DNA of 64,000 nt from Nibricoccus aquaticus (GTDB taxonomy: Bacteria > Verrucomicrobiota > Verrucomicrobiia > Opitutales > Opitutaceae). The notes under the pieces are model-generated. The model worked only from the letters and a program-made list of their open reading frames with translations, did not search any database and was not told the DNA's origin. The stretch is taken from the NCBI RefSeq assembly GCF_002310495.1, contig NZ_CP023344.1:3241501-3305500 (forward strand), given 5' to 3'. A program made the translations under genes and the position numbers. Shown piece after piece: positions 1 to 8,045 of the stretch. Position 1 is the first letter of the stretch. Each line of letters starts with the position of its first letter.

Positions 1-265
1 TGACGGAGCGGGGCGTGAGGACGAGATCTTTGGAGAAACCGAGCGCGCCCTGGAGCGGCTGGGTCGGCATGATCATGTTTGGGTCTTCGCCGGCCTCGGT
101 CTCGAGGTCTTCCATTTTAACGACGGGCTCGGAGGCTTCGGTGGCGGGAGCCGGAGTGGTGGCCTGCGCAAAAGCGGCAGAGCTGCCGGTGAGGCAGCAG
201 AGGGCGGCGAACAGCAGGCGCGCGCGGCGCCGGCGATGGATGTCTTGGATGCGTGTTAGGTTCAT
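1..265 (-). CDS. TonB-dependent receptor-like protein, N-terminal fragment
   Basis: This is a partial gene: it starts with ATG at 265 and runs off the left edge with no stop. The 88 visible residues begin with an Arg-rich n-region, a hydrophobic core (LLFAALCCLTGSSAAFA) and a likely signal-peptidase site near residue 35. A short linker and the sequence PLQGALGFSKDLVLTPRSV follow, resembling the start of a TonB plug domain in verrucomicrobial receptors. The family call rests on this short stretch and on the tonB/exbBD operon just to its right on the same strand. It has its own start, about 190 bp beyond the operon terminator, so it is probably a separate unit. An outer-membrane location is inferred. 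Confidence 0.55.
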   Translation of the reverse strand, partial: MNLTRIQDIHRRRRARLLFAALCCLTGSSAAFAQATTPAPATEASEPVVKMEDLETEAGEDPNMIMPTQPLQGALGFSKDLVLTPRSV

Positions 266-450
266 TCGTGTGTGGTGTGGGCCTGAGGGTGGTTCAGGAG
301 GCGAATGACCATTAGCGCGATGGGTGCCAGCACGTGCGCCGTGACGGCGGCTTTTGAAAAATTCATCACCGGCTGGCGGGTGTAGATTATTTTTCAATGT
401 GAGCGGCCTATAGCGGGACGATGAAATGAGTACGTAGTTGAGATACGGGC

Positions 451-482
451 ACAAAAAATCCCGCTCGGTAAGGAGCGGGATT
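451..482 (-). terminator. Rho-independent terminator of the tonB operon
   Basis: A perfect 10-bp stem (AATCCCGCTC / GAGCGGGATT, 457-466 and 473-482) with a 6-nt loop is followed, read on the minus strand, by a run of six T. It lies 26 bp past the stop of the last coiled-coil gene, the right place to end the exbB-to-coiled-coil transcript. Confidence 0.85.
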
Positions 483-508
483 GTGACTGTGTTGGGAGTG
501 GCCTGAGA

Positions 509-1018
509 TCAGGGAACGGAGGCGATGGAGGTGCTGGCGGCTTTGCGGGCGACCATCTCGGTGAGGCGCTGGATTTCCATCTCGGCGGCGCGTTTGGCGA
601 TGCGGTGGCTCTCGATTTCGCGGGTCATGGCGAAGGACTTGGCGGCGATGGCGTCCTTGGCGGAGCGGGCGGTGGCGAGCTCGGCTTCGAGGGATTTGAG
701 GGCGGCGGCGTTCTTGGTGGCGAGTTCCTGGTTGGCGGCGATCTCCGCAGAGATGCGGTCGCCGGCTTCTTTCCACTTGGCGCGTTTCTCGGCTTCTTTC
801 TGCTGCTCTTCGGCGAGGCGGGCTGCGGCGCGTTTCTCGGCGTCGGCCTTGGCCTTGTCGATGGCTTCCTGCTTCTTGGCCTCGGCCTCGGCTTTGAACT
901 GCTCTATGCGGGCGGCCTCGGCTTTGGCTTCGATCGCGGAGGATTTGGAGTGCTGCCAGAAGACAACTCCGAAGAGGGTCATCAGGACGATCGGTGTGAT
1001 GATGTAGAAACGATTCAT
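509..1018 (-). CDS. membrane-anchored coiled-coil protein, copy 2
   Basis: This 169-residue protein has one N-terminal membrane segment (about residues 5-22). A long Ala/Glu/Lys-rich helix follows (about 28-150) with the heptad character of a coiled coil. No catalytic motif is visible. It is the last gene of the tonB operon, 12 bp after a paralogue of the same design (1031-1567), and is followed by a terminator. The layout resembles the periplasmic helical region of TolA or an accessory scaffold for the ExbBD/TonB motor. That role is inferred from position only, and I do not recognise a named family. The helix composition makes homology searches prone to false hits. Confidence 0.75.
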   Translation of the reverse strand: MNRFYIITPIVLMTLFGVVFWQHSKSSAIEAKAEAARIEQFKAEAEAKKQEAIDKAKADAEKRAAARLAEEQQKEAEKRAKWKEAGDRISAEIAANQELATKNAAALKSLEAELATARSAKDAIAAKSFAMTREIESHRIAKRAAEMEIQRLTEMVARKAASTSIASVP

Positions 1019-1030
1019 GAGGAAAGGCGA

Positions 1031-1567
1031 TCAGGAGGTTTTTTTGGTGGCGGCGGCAGCGGCGGCGGCGGCGCGTGAAGTCTCGGCGGCGGCGATCTGG
1101 GTGATGAGCGTTTCGAGGGTTTTGATGTTCTCGCGCGCTTTGGTGATGAAGCCCTGGAGGAAAGACTGTTCGGCCTCGATGAAGGCGATGCCCTCCTGGA
1201 TTTTGGCGGTGGCGGCCTTCTCGGTTTCGATTTCTTTTTTCAAGCGGTCCATCTGTTTCGCGAGTTTGTCCTGCTCGCGGAAAGTTTTGTCGCGGAGATC
1301 GAGGGCGGCCTGGCGTTCTTCTTTTTCGGCGAGGTCGCGGGCGTCTTTTTCGGCGCGTTCTTTTTTGCGGAGTTCCTGGGCTTTCATCGCGTCGGCGAAG
1401 GCCTTGGTCTTGGCCTCGGCCTCGGCTTTGAGTTTGTCGGCTTTTTCCTGTTTTTCTTTTTTCTCAACGATGGCCTGACGCTCTTTGGCACCGCTTTGAT
1501 AGGTCATGAAGACCCCGGTGAAGACGAGCATCGCGAGGAGAGGAGCGGCGAAGTAGAGTTTGTTCAT
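1031..1567 (-). CDS. membrane-anchored coiled-coil protein, copy 1
   Basis: This 178-residue protein has an N-terminal membrane anchor (about residues 4-22). A highly charged Lys/Glu/Ala helix covers most of the rest, and the C-terminus is Ala-rich. It is a paralogue in architecture of the next gene, and the two starts are alike (MNKLYF and MNRFYI). It lies 12 bp after the TPR gene in the tonB operon, so co-expression with the energy-transduction proteins is very likely. A structural or bridging role in the periplasm is plausible but unproven. No Shine-Dalgarno is visible; the leader is pyrimidine-rich (CTCCTCCT), as for several starts in this window. Confidence 0.75.
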   Translation of the reverse strand: MNKLYFAAPLLAMLVFTGVFMTYQSGAKERQAIVEKKEKQEKADKLKAEAEAKTKAFADAMKAQELRKKERAEKDARDLAEKEERQAALDLRDKTFREQDKLAKQMDRLKKEIETEKAATAKIQEGIAFIEAEQSFLQGFITKARENIKTLETLITQIAAAETSRAAAAAAAATKKTS

Positions 1568-1579
1568 AGGAGGAGATTT

Positions 1580-2971
1580 TCAGGCTTTGGAGGGAGCGAG
1601 GAGTTCTTCGCGCTCTTTGAGCGCGTCGGTGATGGCGCGTTTGATGGGAGCGACGTCGGTGGGTTTGATGTCGGCTTGCTGGGAGGCTTGCTCGGTCCAG
1701 CGGGCGGCTTCTTCGAGTTTGCCGAGTTCGTAGCCGAGATAGGCGAGGTAGAGGTAGGTCTGGCCGGGCTTGTCGAGCTGGCCCTTGTCGCTGGCCTTGA
1801 GCGTGTGCGTGTAGGCGTCGGCGACGCGGCCCTGGGTGTAGTAGAGCTGGCCCATGAGAAATTCGAGCTGGCCGTCCTGCGGGAAGGCGGTGGTGGCGCG
1901 TTTGAGGGCGTCGAGGGCGCGGTCCTCGTGTTTCATTTGTTGATACGCGCTGGAGAGGAGCTCCCAGTTTTTCTTCTGGTTCTCGATGGCGCCGCTCTTG
2001 AGGCCTTTTTCGAGGAGCTCGGAGGCTCGGGCGAATTGCTGGATGCTGAAGTAGAGCGCGACCAGGGTGTAATTCTCGGCGGGGCTGGAGAGGAGTCCGT
2101 GGGACTGGGCGCGCTCAATGGAGATGATGGCGCGGAGATTGCAGGTCTGAACGGCGGCCTCGTCTTTGGCGGAGGCGGCGAGGTTCATGTAAGTGGCGAC
2201 GAGCGTCTGCCAATTCTGAGTGTTCTCGGGTTTCTCGAGAAGCATGAGCTCAAGGATCTCCGCGGCGGATTCGAGTTCGCCGAGCTGCTGATAGGACGAG
2301 AGGAGAAACTGGTAGAGCTGCTCAGGTGGTTTGACGACGAGGTAGAGGCCCTTGCGGGCTTCGGCGATGGCTTGGCGGAATTTGGCGGTGTCGGATGAGC
2401 CGCTGAGCGATGCCTGGTTGTAGAGCAGCGAGGCGGAGAAAATCTGGAGATCGACGCTGGGCTTGGGAGCAAGCGGGATGGCCTTCTGGAGATAGGCGTA
2501 GGATTTCTCGAAGGCGGCCTTTTGAGTGGCGGAGTCTTTGGACTCGGCGGCCTGTTGATAGAAGATCTGGGAGAGCAGGTAGTACTGATCGTAGTACGCG
2601 GTGGCGGGGAGGAAGTCGTACTTCTGGGCGACACCGAGTGATTGTTCGAGCGGGGCGGCGGCCTTGTTCATTTCTCCCGTGGTTAGGAGAATCTGGGACT
2701 TCATCTGCGAGAGCAGGACGAAATCGTAGGACTCGGTTTTTACGCCGCCGAGAGTGGCGTCGATGAGGGTGAGCGCCTCGGGAAAGTTCTTCGCTTCGAT
2801 GAGCGGGCGGAGTTTGGCGAACTCTTCGCTGACCTTTTCGGAGACCTCTTTGGCGGGCGGCTCGGCGCCTTGTTGCGCGTGGACCGGCAGGGCGTGGAGA
2901 GCCGTTGCGAGGAGGACTGCGTGAAGGAGGCGGCGGGAAAGGCGGTAGGGCACGGCGGATGCGTGGGTCAT
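1580..2971 (-). CDS. periplasmic TPR-repeat protein of the tonB operon
   Basis: This is a 463-residue protein with a signal peptide (hydrophobic core about residues 14-32, cleavage near VHAQ). It consists almost wholly of tetratricopeptide-type helix pairs, for example the repeats around residues 60-130, 210-260 and 330-420. TPR proteins in tonB/exbBD operons are known from other Gram-negative bacteria and are thought to organise the periplasmic side of the machinery. Here the gene overlaps the tonB stop by 4 bp, which indicates translational coupling. It has no enzyme motif. The partner is inferred to be TonB, or the two coiled-coil proteins encoded just downstream. Confidence 0.85.
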   Translation of the reverse strand: MTHASAVPYRLSRRLLHAVLLATALHALPVHAQQGAEPPAKEVSEKVSEEFAKLRPLIEAKNFPEALTLIDATLGGVKTESYDFVLLSQMKSQILLTTGEMNKAAAPLEQSLGVAQKYDFLPATAYYDQYYLLSQIFYQQAAESKDSATQKAAFEKSYAYLQKAIPLAPKPSVDLQIFSASLLYNQASLSGSSDTAKFRQAIAEARKGLYLVVKPPEQLYQFLLSSYQQLGELESAAEILELMLLEKPENTQNWQTLVATYMNLAASAKDEAAVQTCNLRAIISIERAQSHGLLSSPAENYTLVALYFSIQQFARASELLEKGLKSGAIENQKKNWELLSSAYQQMKHEDRALDALKRATTAFPQDGQLEFLMGQLYYTQGRVADAYTHTLKASDKGQLDKPGQTYLYLAYLGYELGKLEEAARWTEQASQQADIKPTDVAPIKRAITDALKEREELLAPSKA

Positions 2972-3642
2972 GATTTGGCGGCGTTGAAGACCATGGTTTG
3001 CTGCATGCGGGTGTTCACAGCGTTGCCGGATTTTTTGCCCGGGCGGAACTTGGCCTTGAGGATGGCCTTGAGGGCTTCGGGCTCGAATTCGCGGTGGGAG
3101 GAGTTGACGACCTGCGGGTCGCGGACCTCGCCGTTGGAATCGACGATGAAGAGGAGTGTCACCTGGCCGCTGATACGGGCGCGCTTTAACTCGAAGGGGA
3201 AGTTGGGGCGCGGCTGGATGGTGGCGACGGGTTTCTGGTCGAGGCTGGCGAGGTCGAAGACGTTCTTCATACCGCCGCCGCCGGTGCCGGTGGCGGGACG
3301 ACCGGCGGGAATGGTGATGACGCCGGCGGGGCGGTTCACGCCGGGAGGAGGCGGAGGCTGGATTTGTTGAACGAAAGGAGAGTCGAGCGAGACGGAGGGC
3401 GTGTCGGCCTGCATCGGTGGGGCCATGTCGGCGGGTTCGGAGGAAGCCTCGGCGTCGCTGGGTTGTTCGGTGACCTCTGGTGGCTCGGGTTCGAGCGTCG
3501 GCATCTGGGCCAGCTCGATAGTCGGTACGGCTTCTTGGGGGGCGGCGACGACTTCGTTTTCTTTGAAGAGGTAGCCGGACATGGCGAGGCCGCCGTGGAT
3601 GAAGGTAGAACCGAGGATGGCGTAGATGATGTGTCGGCGCAT
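2968..3642 (-). CDS. tonB: TonB energy-transducing protein
   Basis: This 224-residue protein has the classical TonB order. A short cytoplasmic start is followed by one N-terminal membrane anchor (about 7-24) and a Pro/Glu-rich spacer (about 35-125). The C-terminal TonB domain (about 145-220) contains RISGQVTLLFIVDSNGEV and the FEPEALKAI helix, and ends in a YxxR-like strand region. It passes proton-motive force from ExbBD to outer-membrane receptors. It lies 3 bp after exbD copy 2 and overlaps the TPR gene by 4 bp. A poly-Pro run and a Gly-rich patch break the spacer. TonB rather than TolA is favoured by the C-terminal domain. Confidence 0.9.
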   Translation of the reverse strand: MRRHIIYAILGSTFIHGGLAMSGYLFKENEVVAAPQEAVPTIELAQMPTLEPEPPEVTEQPSDAEASSEPADMAPPMQADTPSVSLDSPFVQQIQPPPPPGVNRPAGVITIPAGRPATGTGGGGMKNVFDLASLDQKPVATIQPRPNFPFELKRARISGQVTLLFIVDSNGEVRDPQVVNSSHREFEPEALKAILKAKFRPGKKSGNAVNTRMQQTMVFNAAKS

Positions 3643-3645
3643 GAA

Positions 3646-4080
3646 TCAGCGTCCGGAAGGACGGTAAGTGGTTTCGATGGAGACCTGGGTGACGCCAGCT
3701 TTGCGGACCTCGTCGAAGGCCTGGACGGCGGCTCCGTAGCGGGCTTTGTCGTCACCGGTGATGAGCACGCGGGGATTGAGGTTGGCCTGCAGGGCGGCGC
3801 GCAGACGGCCCTCGATCTCGGCGTAGGCGATGGACTCTTTGTTCCAGAAGGCGGTGCCAGGCTCGGAGAGCTGGATCACGATCATGTCGTCTTCCTGGCT
3901 TTTACTGGCCGAAGGCTGGGCCTGGGGCAGGTCGACCGGGAGCGACTGGATGCGGTTAAGCGAGAGCGTGAAGAGGACGAAGGTGGCGAGGAGGAAAAAG
4001 ATCACATCAATCAATGGGATGATTTCGATGCGGGCTTTTTTAACGCCGTCTGCGGATTGTCCGCCTGTGGAAACAGACAT
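3646..4080 (-). CDS. exbD: ExbD/TolR-family protein, copy 2
   Basis: This 144-residue biopolymer transport protein has a short cytoplasmic N-terminus with basic residues. One membrane helix follows (IEIIPLIDVIFFLLATFVLF, about 22-42), carrying the Asp (PLIDVIFFLL) that ExbD uses for proton passage. A periplasmic domain ends in the RITGDD-like strand and a final helix (FDEVRKAGVTQVSIET). It is one of two consecutive exbD genes, 41 bp apart. The two share the membrane helix almost residue for residue but differ in the periplasmic domain, which suggests a hetero-ExbD motor. Confidence 0.92.
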   Translation of the reverse strand: MSVSTGGQSADGVKKARIEIIPLIDVIFFLLATFVLFTLSLNRIQSLPVDLPQAQPSASKSQEDDMIVIQLSEPGTAFWNKESIAYAEIEGRLRAALQANLNPRVLITGDDKARYGAAVQAFDEVRKAGVTQVSIETTYRPSGR

Positions 4081-4121
4081 GGTGGATGGGTGAGTTTGAC
4101 GGGTGTTAGGTTGGCGCTGAC

Positions 4122-4556
4122 TTAGGAATCCGTGGACCTGATACGGGTCTCGAGGAGCACCTTGGTGATGCCGGCCTTGCGGATTTCATCGATGACGTAG
4201 CGGCTCTGGGAGAACATCGCTGTTTCGTCGCCGTTGATCAGGATGCGGGGATCGGGCTCGGTCTGTTTGTAGGCCTGCAGGCGAGTGATAAATTCATCGA
4301 GCGTGATGAGGTCTTTATCCCAGCCGATGGAGCCCTCTGCCGTGAACGAGATCGTGACAGCGCCCTGGGAGTTTCTCGATTCGCTGGTGAGGCTGGCCGG
4401 CAGGATCACTGGCAGGCCTCCCGAGCGGTTGAGCGAGAGCGTGAAGAGGACGAAGGTCGCGAGGAGGAAGAAGATGACATCGATCAGCGGGATGATCTCG
4501 ATGCGTGCCTTCTTCGCCGGTGCGGTGGAGGAGAAACCTGTGCTGGTGCCGCTCAT
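4122..4556 (-). CDS. exbD: ExbD/TolR-family protein, copy 1
   Basis: This is a 144-residue ExbD homologue of the same length as copy 2. The membrane helix with its essential Asp (PLIDVIFFLLATFVLF) is conserved. The periplasmic part ends in RILINGDETAMF and IRKAGITKVLLETR. It lies 12 bp downstream of exbB on the minus strand and should form the proton-driven motor with it. Tandem exbD genes are known in several phyla, where the copies are not redundant. Which copy contacts TonB here cannot be told. Confidence 0.92.
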   Translation of the reverse strand: MSGTSTGFSSTAPAKKARIEIIPLIDVIFFLLATFVLFTLSLNRSGGLPVILPASLTSESRNSQGAVTISFTAEGSIGWDKDLITLDEFITRLQAYKQTEPDPRILINGDETAMFSQSRYVIDEIRKAGITKVLLETRIRSTDS

Positions 4557-4568
4557 GTGATAGGCAGG

Positions 4569-5237
4569 TTAACGGGCCGCGAGGGCTGATCTCTTTTCGA
4601 GCTTCTTGGTGGCGACATCGAGCGCGTTGGACGCGTCGGAGATATCGTGACGGGCTTTTTCGATGCGGGCGTTGAGCACGTTGAAGGGGAGGAGGCCGAT
4701 GATGGCGATGACCAGACCGCAGGCGGTGGCGATGAGGGCTTCGCCGACACCACCGGTGATCTTACCGGCGCTGGCGCCGATGTCGCCTTCGCCAAGTGCG
4801 CCGAAGGTGGCCATCATGCCGGCGACAGTGCCGAGCAATCCGAGGAGCGGGGCTGCGGTGATGCAGGTATCCAGAATTGGGAGGCCCTGCTGGAAGCGCT
4901 GCATCTCGATGTTGGCGGCGCGGGCGAAGGAGCTGGAGCGGGCGTCCTCGGGCTGGCTCAGGGTGTAGACGAGGATGCGGGCGACGTAGTCCTGGCTAGG
5001 GGTGCCGAGGCCGAGGGCGGCGTCGATTTTACCTTCCTCGACAAGCTCAAGCATCTTGGCGGCGAGCTCCGGTTCGCGGGTGCTGTTCTCCTTGAAGAGA
5101 AAGGCGACGCGCTCAAGCACGACGGTGACGGCCACGAACGAGACGAGCAGGATGGGCCACATGATGGGACCGCCGTGGACGAACAGTTCGATGGGGGACT
5201 GGCCCATGAGGAATGCGATAGGTTGGTGTGCGAGCAT
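4569..5237 (-). CDS. exbB: MotA/TolQ/ExbB proton channel
   Basis: This 222-residue protein has the three membrane helices of the ExbB/TolQ family: about 22-44, 128-150 (TAAPLLGLLGTVAGMM) and 168-190 (EALIATACGLVIAIIGLLPF). The conserved Thr and Gly-rich motifs of the second helix and the Glu-Ala-Leu start of the third are present. It is the first gene of the operon, so the promoter should lie in 5238-5531. ExbB is preferred over TolQ because tonB and two exbD genes follow and there is no tolA, tolB or pal nearby. Confidence 0.92.
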   Translation of the reverse strand: MLAHQPIAFLMGQSPIELFVHGGPIMWPILLVSFVAVTVVLERVAFLFKENSTREPELAAKMLELVEEGKIDAALGLGTPSQDYVARILVYTLSQPEDARSSSFARAANIEMQRFQQGLPILDTCITAAPLLGLLGTVAGMMATFGALGEGDIGASAGKITGGVGEALIATACGLVIAIIGLLPFNVLNARIEKARHDISDASNALDVATKKLEKRSALAAR

Positions 5238-5531
5238 TGTAGGTGATATTAAGATACTGAGCGATTATGGTCTGTCTGCTATGTGAGCTCCTGGCTGTGG
5301 AAGGAGAATCCTTCGTGTGGCTGCGGGAGTTGTTTCTATGGCCCCGTGTCTGGTTGGTACGGGTCCAGCGAATCGCAGCTTTAGCACGTGATATGCCGAG
5401 GCCGTGCCAATCCGGGGAGGGGGTGGGTGATTAAAAACTATTCAACCCATTCATGGCCGGGTTGCGTATTTCTCAACTCAGGCGGTTCGGCCGGGGGCGG
5501 CTTGGGGACTGCTGACTGCGGTCTCCCTCTC

Positions 5532-6977
5532 ATGGTCCCACTGTTTACCTTACACAGGAAGCGTCTGCCGGTTTCGCGAAGCGGCTCCTCGTATCGAGTT
5601 CTGATTTTCCTGGCCGGTGCTTTTTCCCTCACGGGTTGCGCGGTGCATAAGGTAGATCTCGCGCCACGACCGCTGGTAGGAGCAGCGCCGCAGGGTAGCG
5701 GGGCCGAGAAAAAGGATGAGGCTAAAAAAGCGCAGCAGGGCTGGTGGCTGAGTTTCCAGTCGGCGGAGTTGAATGCGCTCACGTTGGATGCGCTGGAAAA
5801 AAATTTCGACGTGGTGGCGGCGGGTGAGCGGCTGAACCAGGCGCTGGCGGTGTACCGGCGTGCGGGAGGAGTTTTGAAGCCGCAGCTAAATTTGACGGGG
5901 GCGTTTGACAGCGATCTCGCGGCGAAAGGGCGCGAGCTGCGCGATGATGGCTGGGAGGCCGGGGCGGAGATCACGTGGGAGGTGGATTTTTTCAAACGCC
6001 TCGGCAGTGCGCGGCTTGCGCGCGCGGCGGATGTGCGGGCGCGGGAAAGTCTCAGAGAAGTGGTGAGGCTCTCGCTCAGTGTGAGCATCGCGGAGAGTTA
6101 TTTTGGTATTATCGAGCAGCGGCAGTTGCTGGCGTTGCTGGCGAAGCAGCAGCAGACCTCGCGCGATCTGCTGCGCATTATTGAGCGGCGTTATGAGCAG
6201 GGACTGGTTTCGCGGCTCGATGTTTTGCAGCAGCAGGCGCAAGTGGCTGAAGTGGATAGCCAGATACCGACGGTGGAGGCGTTGTTGATGGATCTTCAGA
6301 ATCAACTGGGAGCGTTGCTCAGTGGAATGCCCGGGGCGCGGGAGCTGGGGACGATCGGAGCGCAGGCGGTTTTTCCCACGCTGCCAGAGCTGGAGATGCT
6401 GGGGAGGCCGGATGATCTGTTGAGGATGCGGCCAGATCTGCGCGCGGCGCAGGCGGACCTGGTGTCGGCGGATGCGGAGACGGCGCGGGCGCTCGCGGAG
6501 CGATTGCCGCGACTGACGCTATCGGCCGAGGGTGTTCTCATCGAGGGGCGAGGAGCGTCGGGGAGTCTGGTGACGTTTGCGGCAGATCTGGTGCAACCGT
6601 TGCTCGACTGGGGGCAGAGGCGGCAGGAATGGGTGCGCACGAAGGCGGTTTACCGGGAACGGCTGGCCATTTTTTCGCAGGCGTATGTGCGTGCGGTTTG
6701 GAATCTGGATACGCTGGTGCGGACCGAGGCGAAGCAGCGGGAGCTGATGAAGCGATTGCAGGAGCGCAAGCAGCTGCTCGATGCGACACTGGGGCTGGCG
6801 ACGAACCGCTACACCTCGGGGCTCACGGATTATCTGCCGGTATTATCGGCGACGCAGCAGTTGTACGCGCTCGAGCAGCGCTTGATCCGCGAGCAGCGCC
6901 GGCTCACGAGTCTGCGCATCGCGCTGCATCAGGCATTAGGCGGGCCGGTGCCGGTGCTGGCGGAGAAAAGCGGTTGA
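5532..6977 (+). CDS. TolC/NodT-family outer-membrane efflux lipoprotein
   Basis: This is an outer-membrane channel protein of the RND/ABC efflux type. From ATG at 5532 it is 481 residues, with a lipoprotein signal (hydrophobic core, then LTGC with Cys36). I chose this start because the frame upstream has no leader character and the lipobox then sits at a normal distance. Two OEP repeats can be seen: the first contains AAGERLNQALAVYRRAGG and LSVSIAESYFGI, the second contains RPDLRAAQADLVSADAE and RYTSGLTDYLPVLSATQQ. No membrane-fusion or inner-membrane pump gene adjoins it, so the export partner is encoded elsewhere. It is divergent from exbB and convergent with the next gene. Confidence 0.85.
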   Translation: MVPLFTLHRKRLPVSRSGSSYRVLIFLAGAFSLTGCAVHKVDLAPRPLVGAAPQGSGAEKKDEAKKAQQGWWLSFQSAELNALTLDALEKNFDVVAAGERLNQALAVYRRAGGVLKPQLNLTGAFDSDLAAKGRELRDDGWEAGAEITWEVDFFKRLGSARLARAADVRARESLREVVRLSLSVSIAESYFGIIEQRQLLALLAKQQQTSRDLLRIIERRYEQGLVSRLDVLQQQAQVAEVDSQIPTVEALLMDLQNQLGALLSGMPGARELGTIGAQAVFPTLPELEMLGRPDDLLRMRPDLRAAQADLVSADAETARALAERLPRLTLSAEGVLIEGRGASGSLVTFAADLVQPLLDWGQRRQEWVRTKAVYRERLAIFSQAYVRAVWNLDTLVRTEAKQRELMKRLQERKQLLDATLGLATNRYTSGLTDYLPVLSATQQLYALEQRLIREQRRLTSLRIALHQALGGPVPVLAEKSG

Positions 6978-7011
6978 TGTGCGGAGCGCGAGCGGTGCGG
7001 GTGGGGGCGTT

Positions 7012-7965
7012 TCAAGCGGCCCGCGGATAGAGGCGGTCGATCTCACCGACGATGTCGAGGTGGCGTTCGCCTGCGCCGAGTGAGGCACGGCAAGCTTGCT
7101 CGATGAAGCGAGCGCCTTGGGCATCGACGCCGATCTGACCGCGAGGATTTTCAAAGCGAATGGATAAGTGGTCGGGTTTTCCTTCGAGGGATTGAGCGAG
7201 GAGGGCCGCCCGATGTTCGTCGCTCGTGAGGACGAAGGGATTTTGCGCGAGAACCAGGGACCACACGGTTTCGCGATTAGCGGGATGGGCGCAGAACTCA
7301 CATGCGCGGCGAAGGGCGCGGGCGAGCGGTGCGACCAAGGCCGGGCGGTCTTTGGCGAATTCAGTTCGCAGGGCCACGACGCCACCCGGGTGGACGGGCG
7401 AGATGGCTCCGCTGGAACTGACCACGACGCCGTCGGCGCTCAAATGGGCGAGGACTGGAAGTGGATCGAGTCCACAGAACCCATCGATCAACCCTTCTTC
7501 GAAAAAGTAGAGCAGCTGGCTGGCGGCGAGGGAGACGTAAACGGGATCTTCTTTCACGCCAACGGTCTCGGATTGAAGCCAGCGCCTGACCAGGTGGCAG
7601 GCCGGACTGCTGTGGCCGAGGACACCGATTTTCAGGACGCCGGAAGAGGCGCGAGCATGTTTCTCCGGGGCGGCGGCTTTACTGTTGAGCACGATCGCGA
7701 GATCCTGGCTGGAGGTGAGCAGCACGGGCGTCATGGGCACACGCGAGACACCGGCGCCAAGCGAGAGAAGCACGGGCATCTGCGCGGGAAGGCAGGCTCC
7801 GTCGATACGTTGGTCGCTGAGGCGGCCGCAGATGGCGGCGACGCCGAGTTCGCAGGAGAGCTCCACGTCGAGGCCTTCCTCGGTGAAAAAGCCCTGGGAC
7901 TGGGCGGCGAGCAAAGGCGCGGACTCAAGAAGGCCCAGATGGCCGATTCGTATCGTGGATTTCAT
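7012..7965 (-). CDS. NrtA/NasS-like nitrate-type binding protein, cytoplasmic
   Basis: This 317-residue protein resembles the CmpA/NrtA group of substrate-binding proteins that bind nitrate, bicarbonate and related anions. Features are RIGHLGLLESAPLLAAQSQG at the start, GFFTEEGLDVEL, the DGACLPAQMPVLLSLG segment and the later GFCGLDPLPVLAHL. Family members that serve transporters have a Tat or Sec signal; this one begins directly with the first beta strand and has none. That is typical of NasS-type cytosolic sensors. No ABC permease, ATPase or NasT antiterminator is adjacent. It is transcribed divergently from a LysR regulator 80 bp away, so regulation by that protein is likely. Confidence 0.75.
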   Translation of the reverse strand: MKSTIRIGHLGLLESAPLLAAQSQGFFTEEGLDVELSCELGVAAICGRLSDQRIDGACLPAQMPVLLSLGAGVSRVPMTPVLLTSSQDLAIVLNSKAAAPEKHARASSGVLKIGVLGHSSPACHLVRRWLQSETVGVKEDPVYVSLAASQLLYFFEEGLIDGFCGLDPLPVLAHLSADGVVVSSSGAISPVHPGGVVALRTEFAKDRPALVAPLARALRRACEFCAHPANRETVWSLVLAQNPFVLTSDEHRAALLAQSLEGKPDHLSIRFENPRGQIGVDAQGARFIEQACRASLGAGERHLDIVGEIDRLYPRAA

Positions 7966-8045
7966 TACGTCAGAGCGACAGTTGAGCGGAATTGGATGGC
8001 ACTTGTTCTGCTGAGCACGGCCTGTACCAGACCCGCATACTTGCC
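7966..8045. promoter_or_regulatory. Divergent control region between the NrtA-like and lysR genes
   Basis: The 80 bp between the two start codons must hold both promoters and, by the usual LysR arrangement, the regulator's binding site. I see no confident -35/-10 pair or T-N11-A dyad, so the call rests on gene layout only. Confidence 0.45.

Noticed and set aside
408-776. Minus-strand open frame across the tonB operon terminator
   Set aside because: It runs through a strong terminator hairpin and overlaps the coiled-coil gene in another frame.
1496-2398. Plus-strand open frame of 300 codons, Gly/Val/Glu-rich
   Set aside because: Antisense to the TPR gene and biased composition typical of a shadow.
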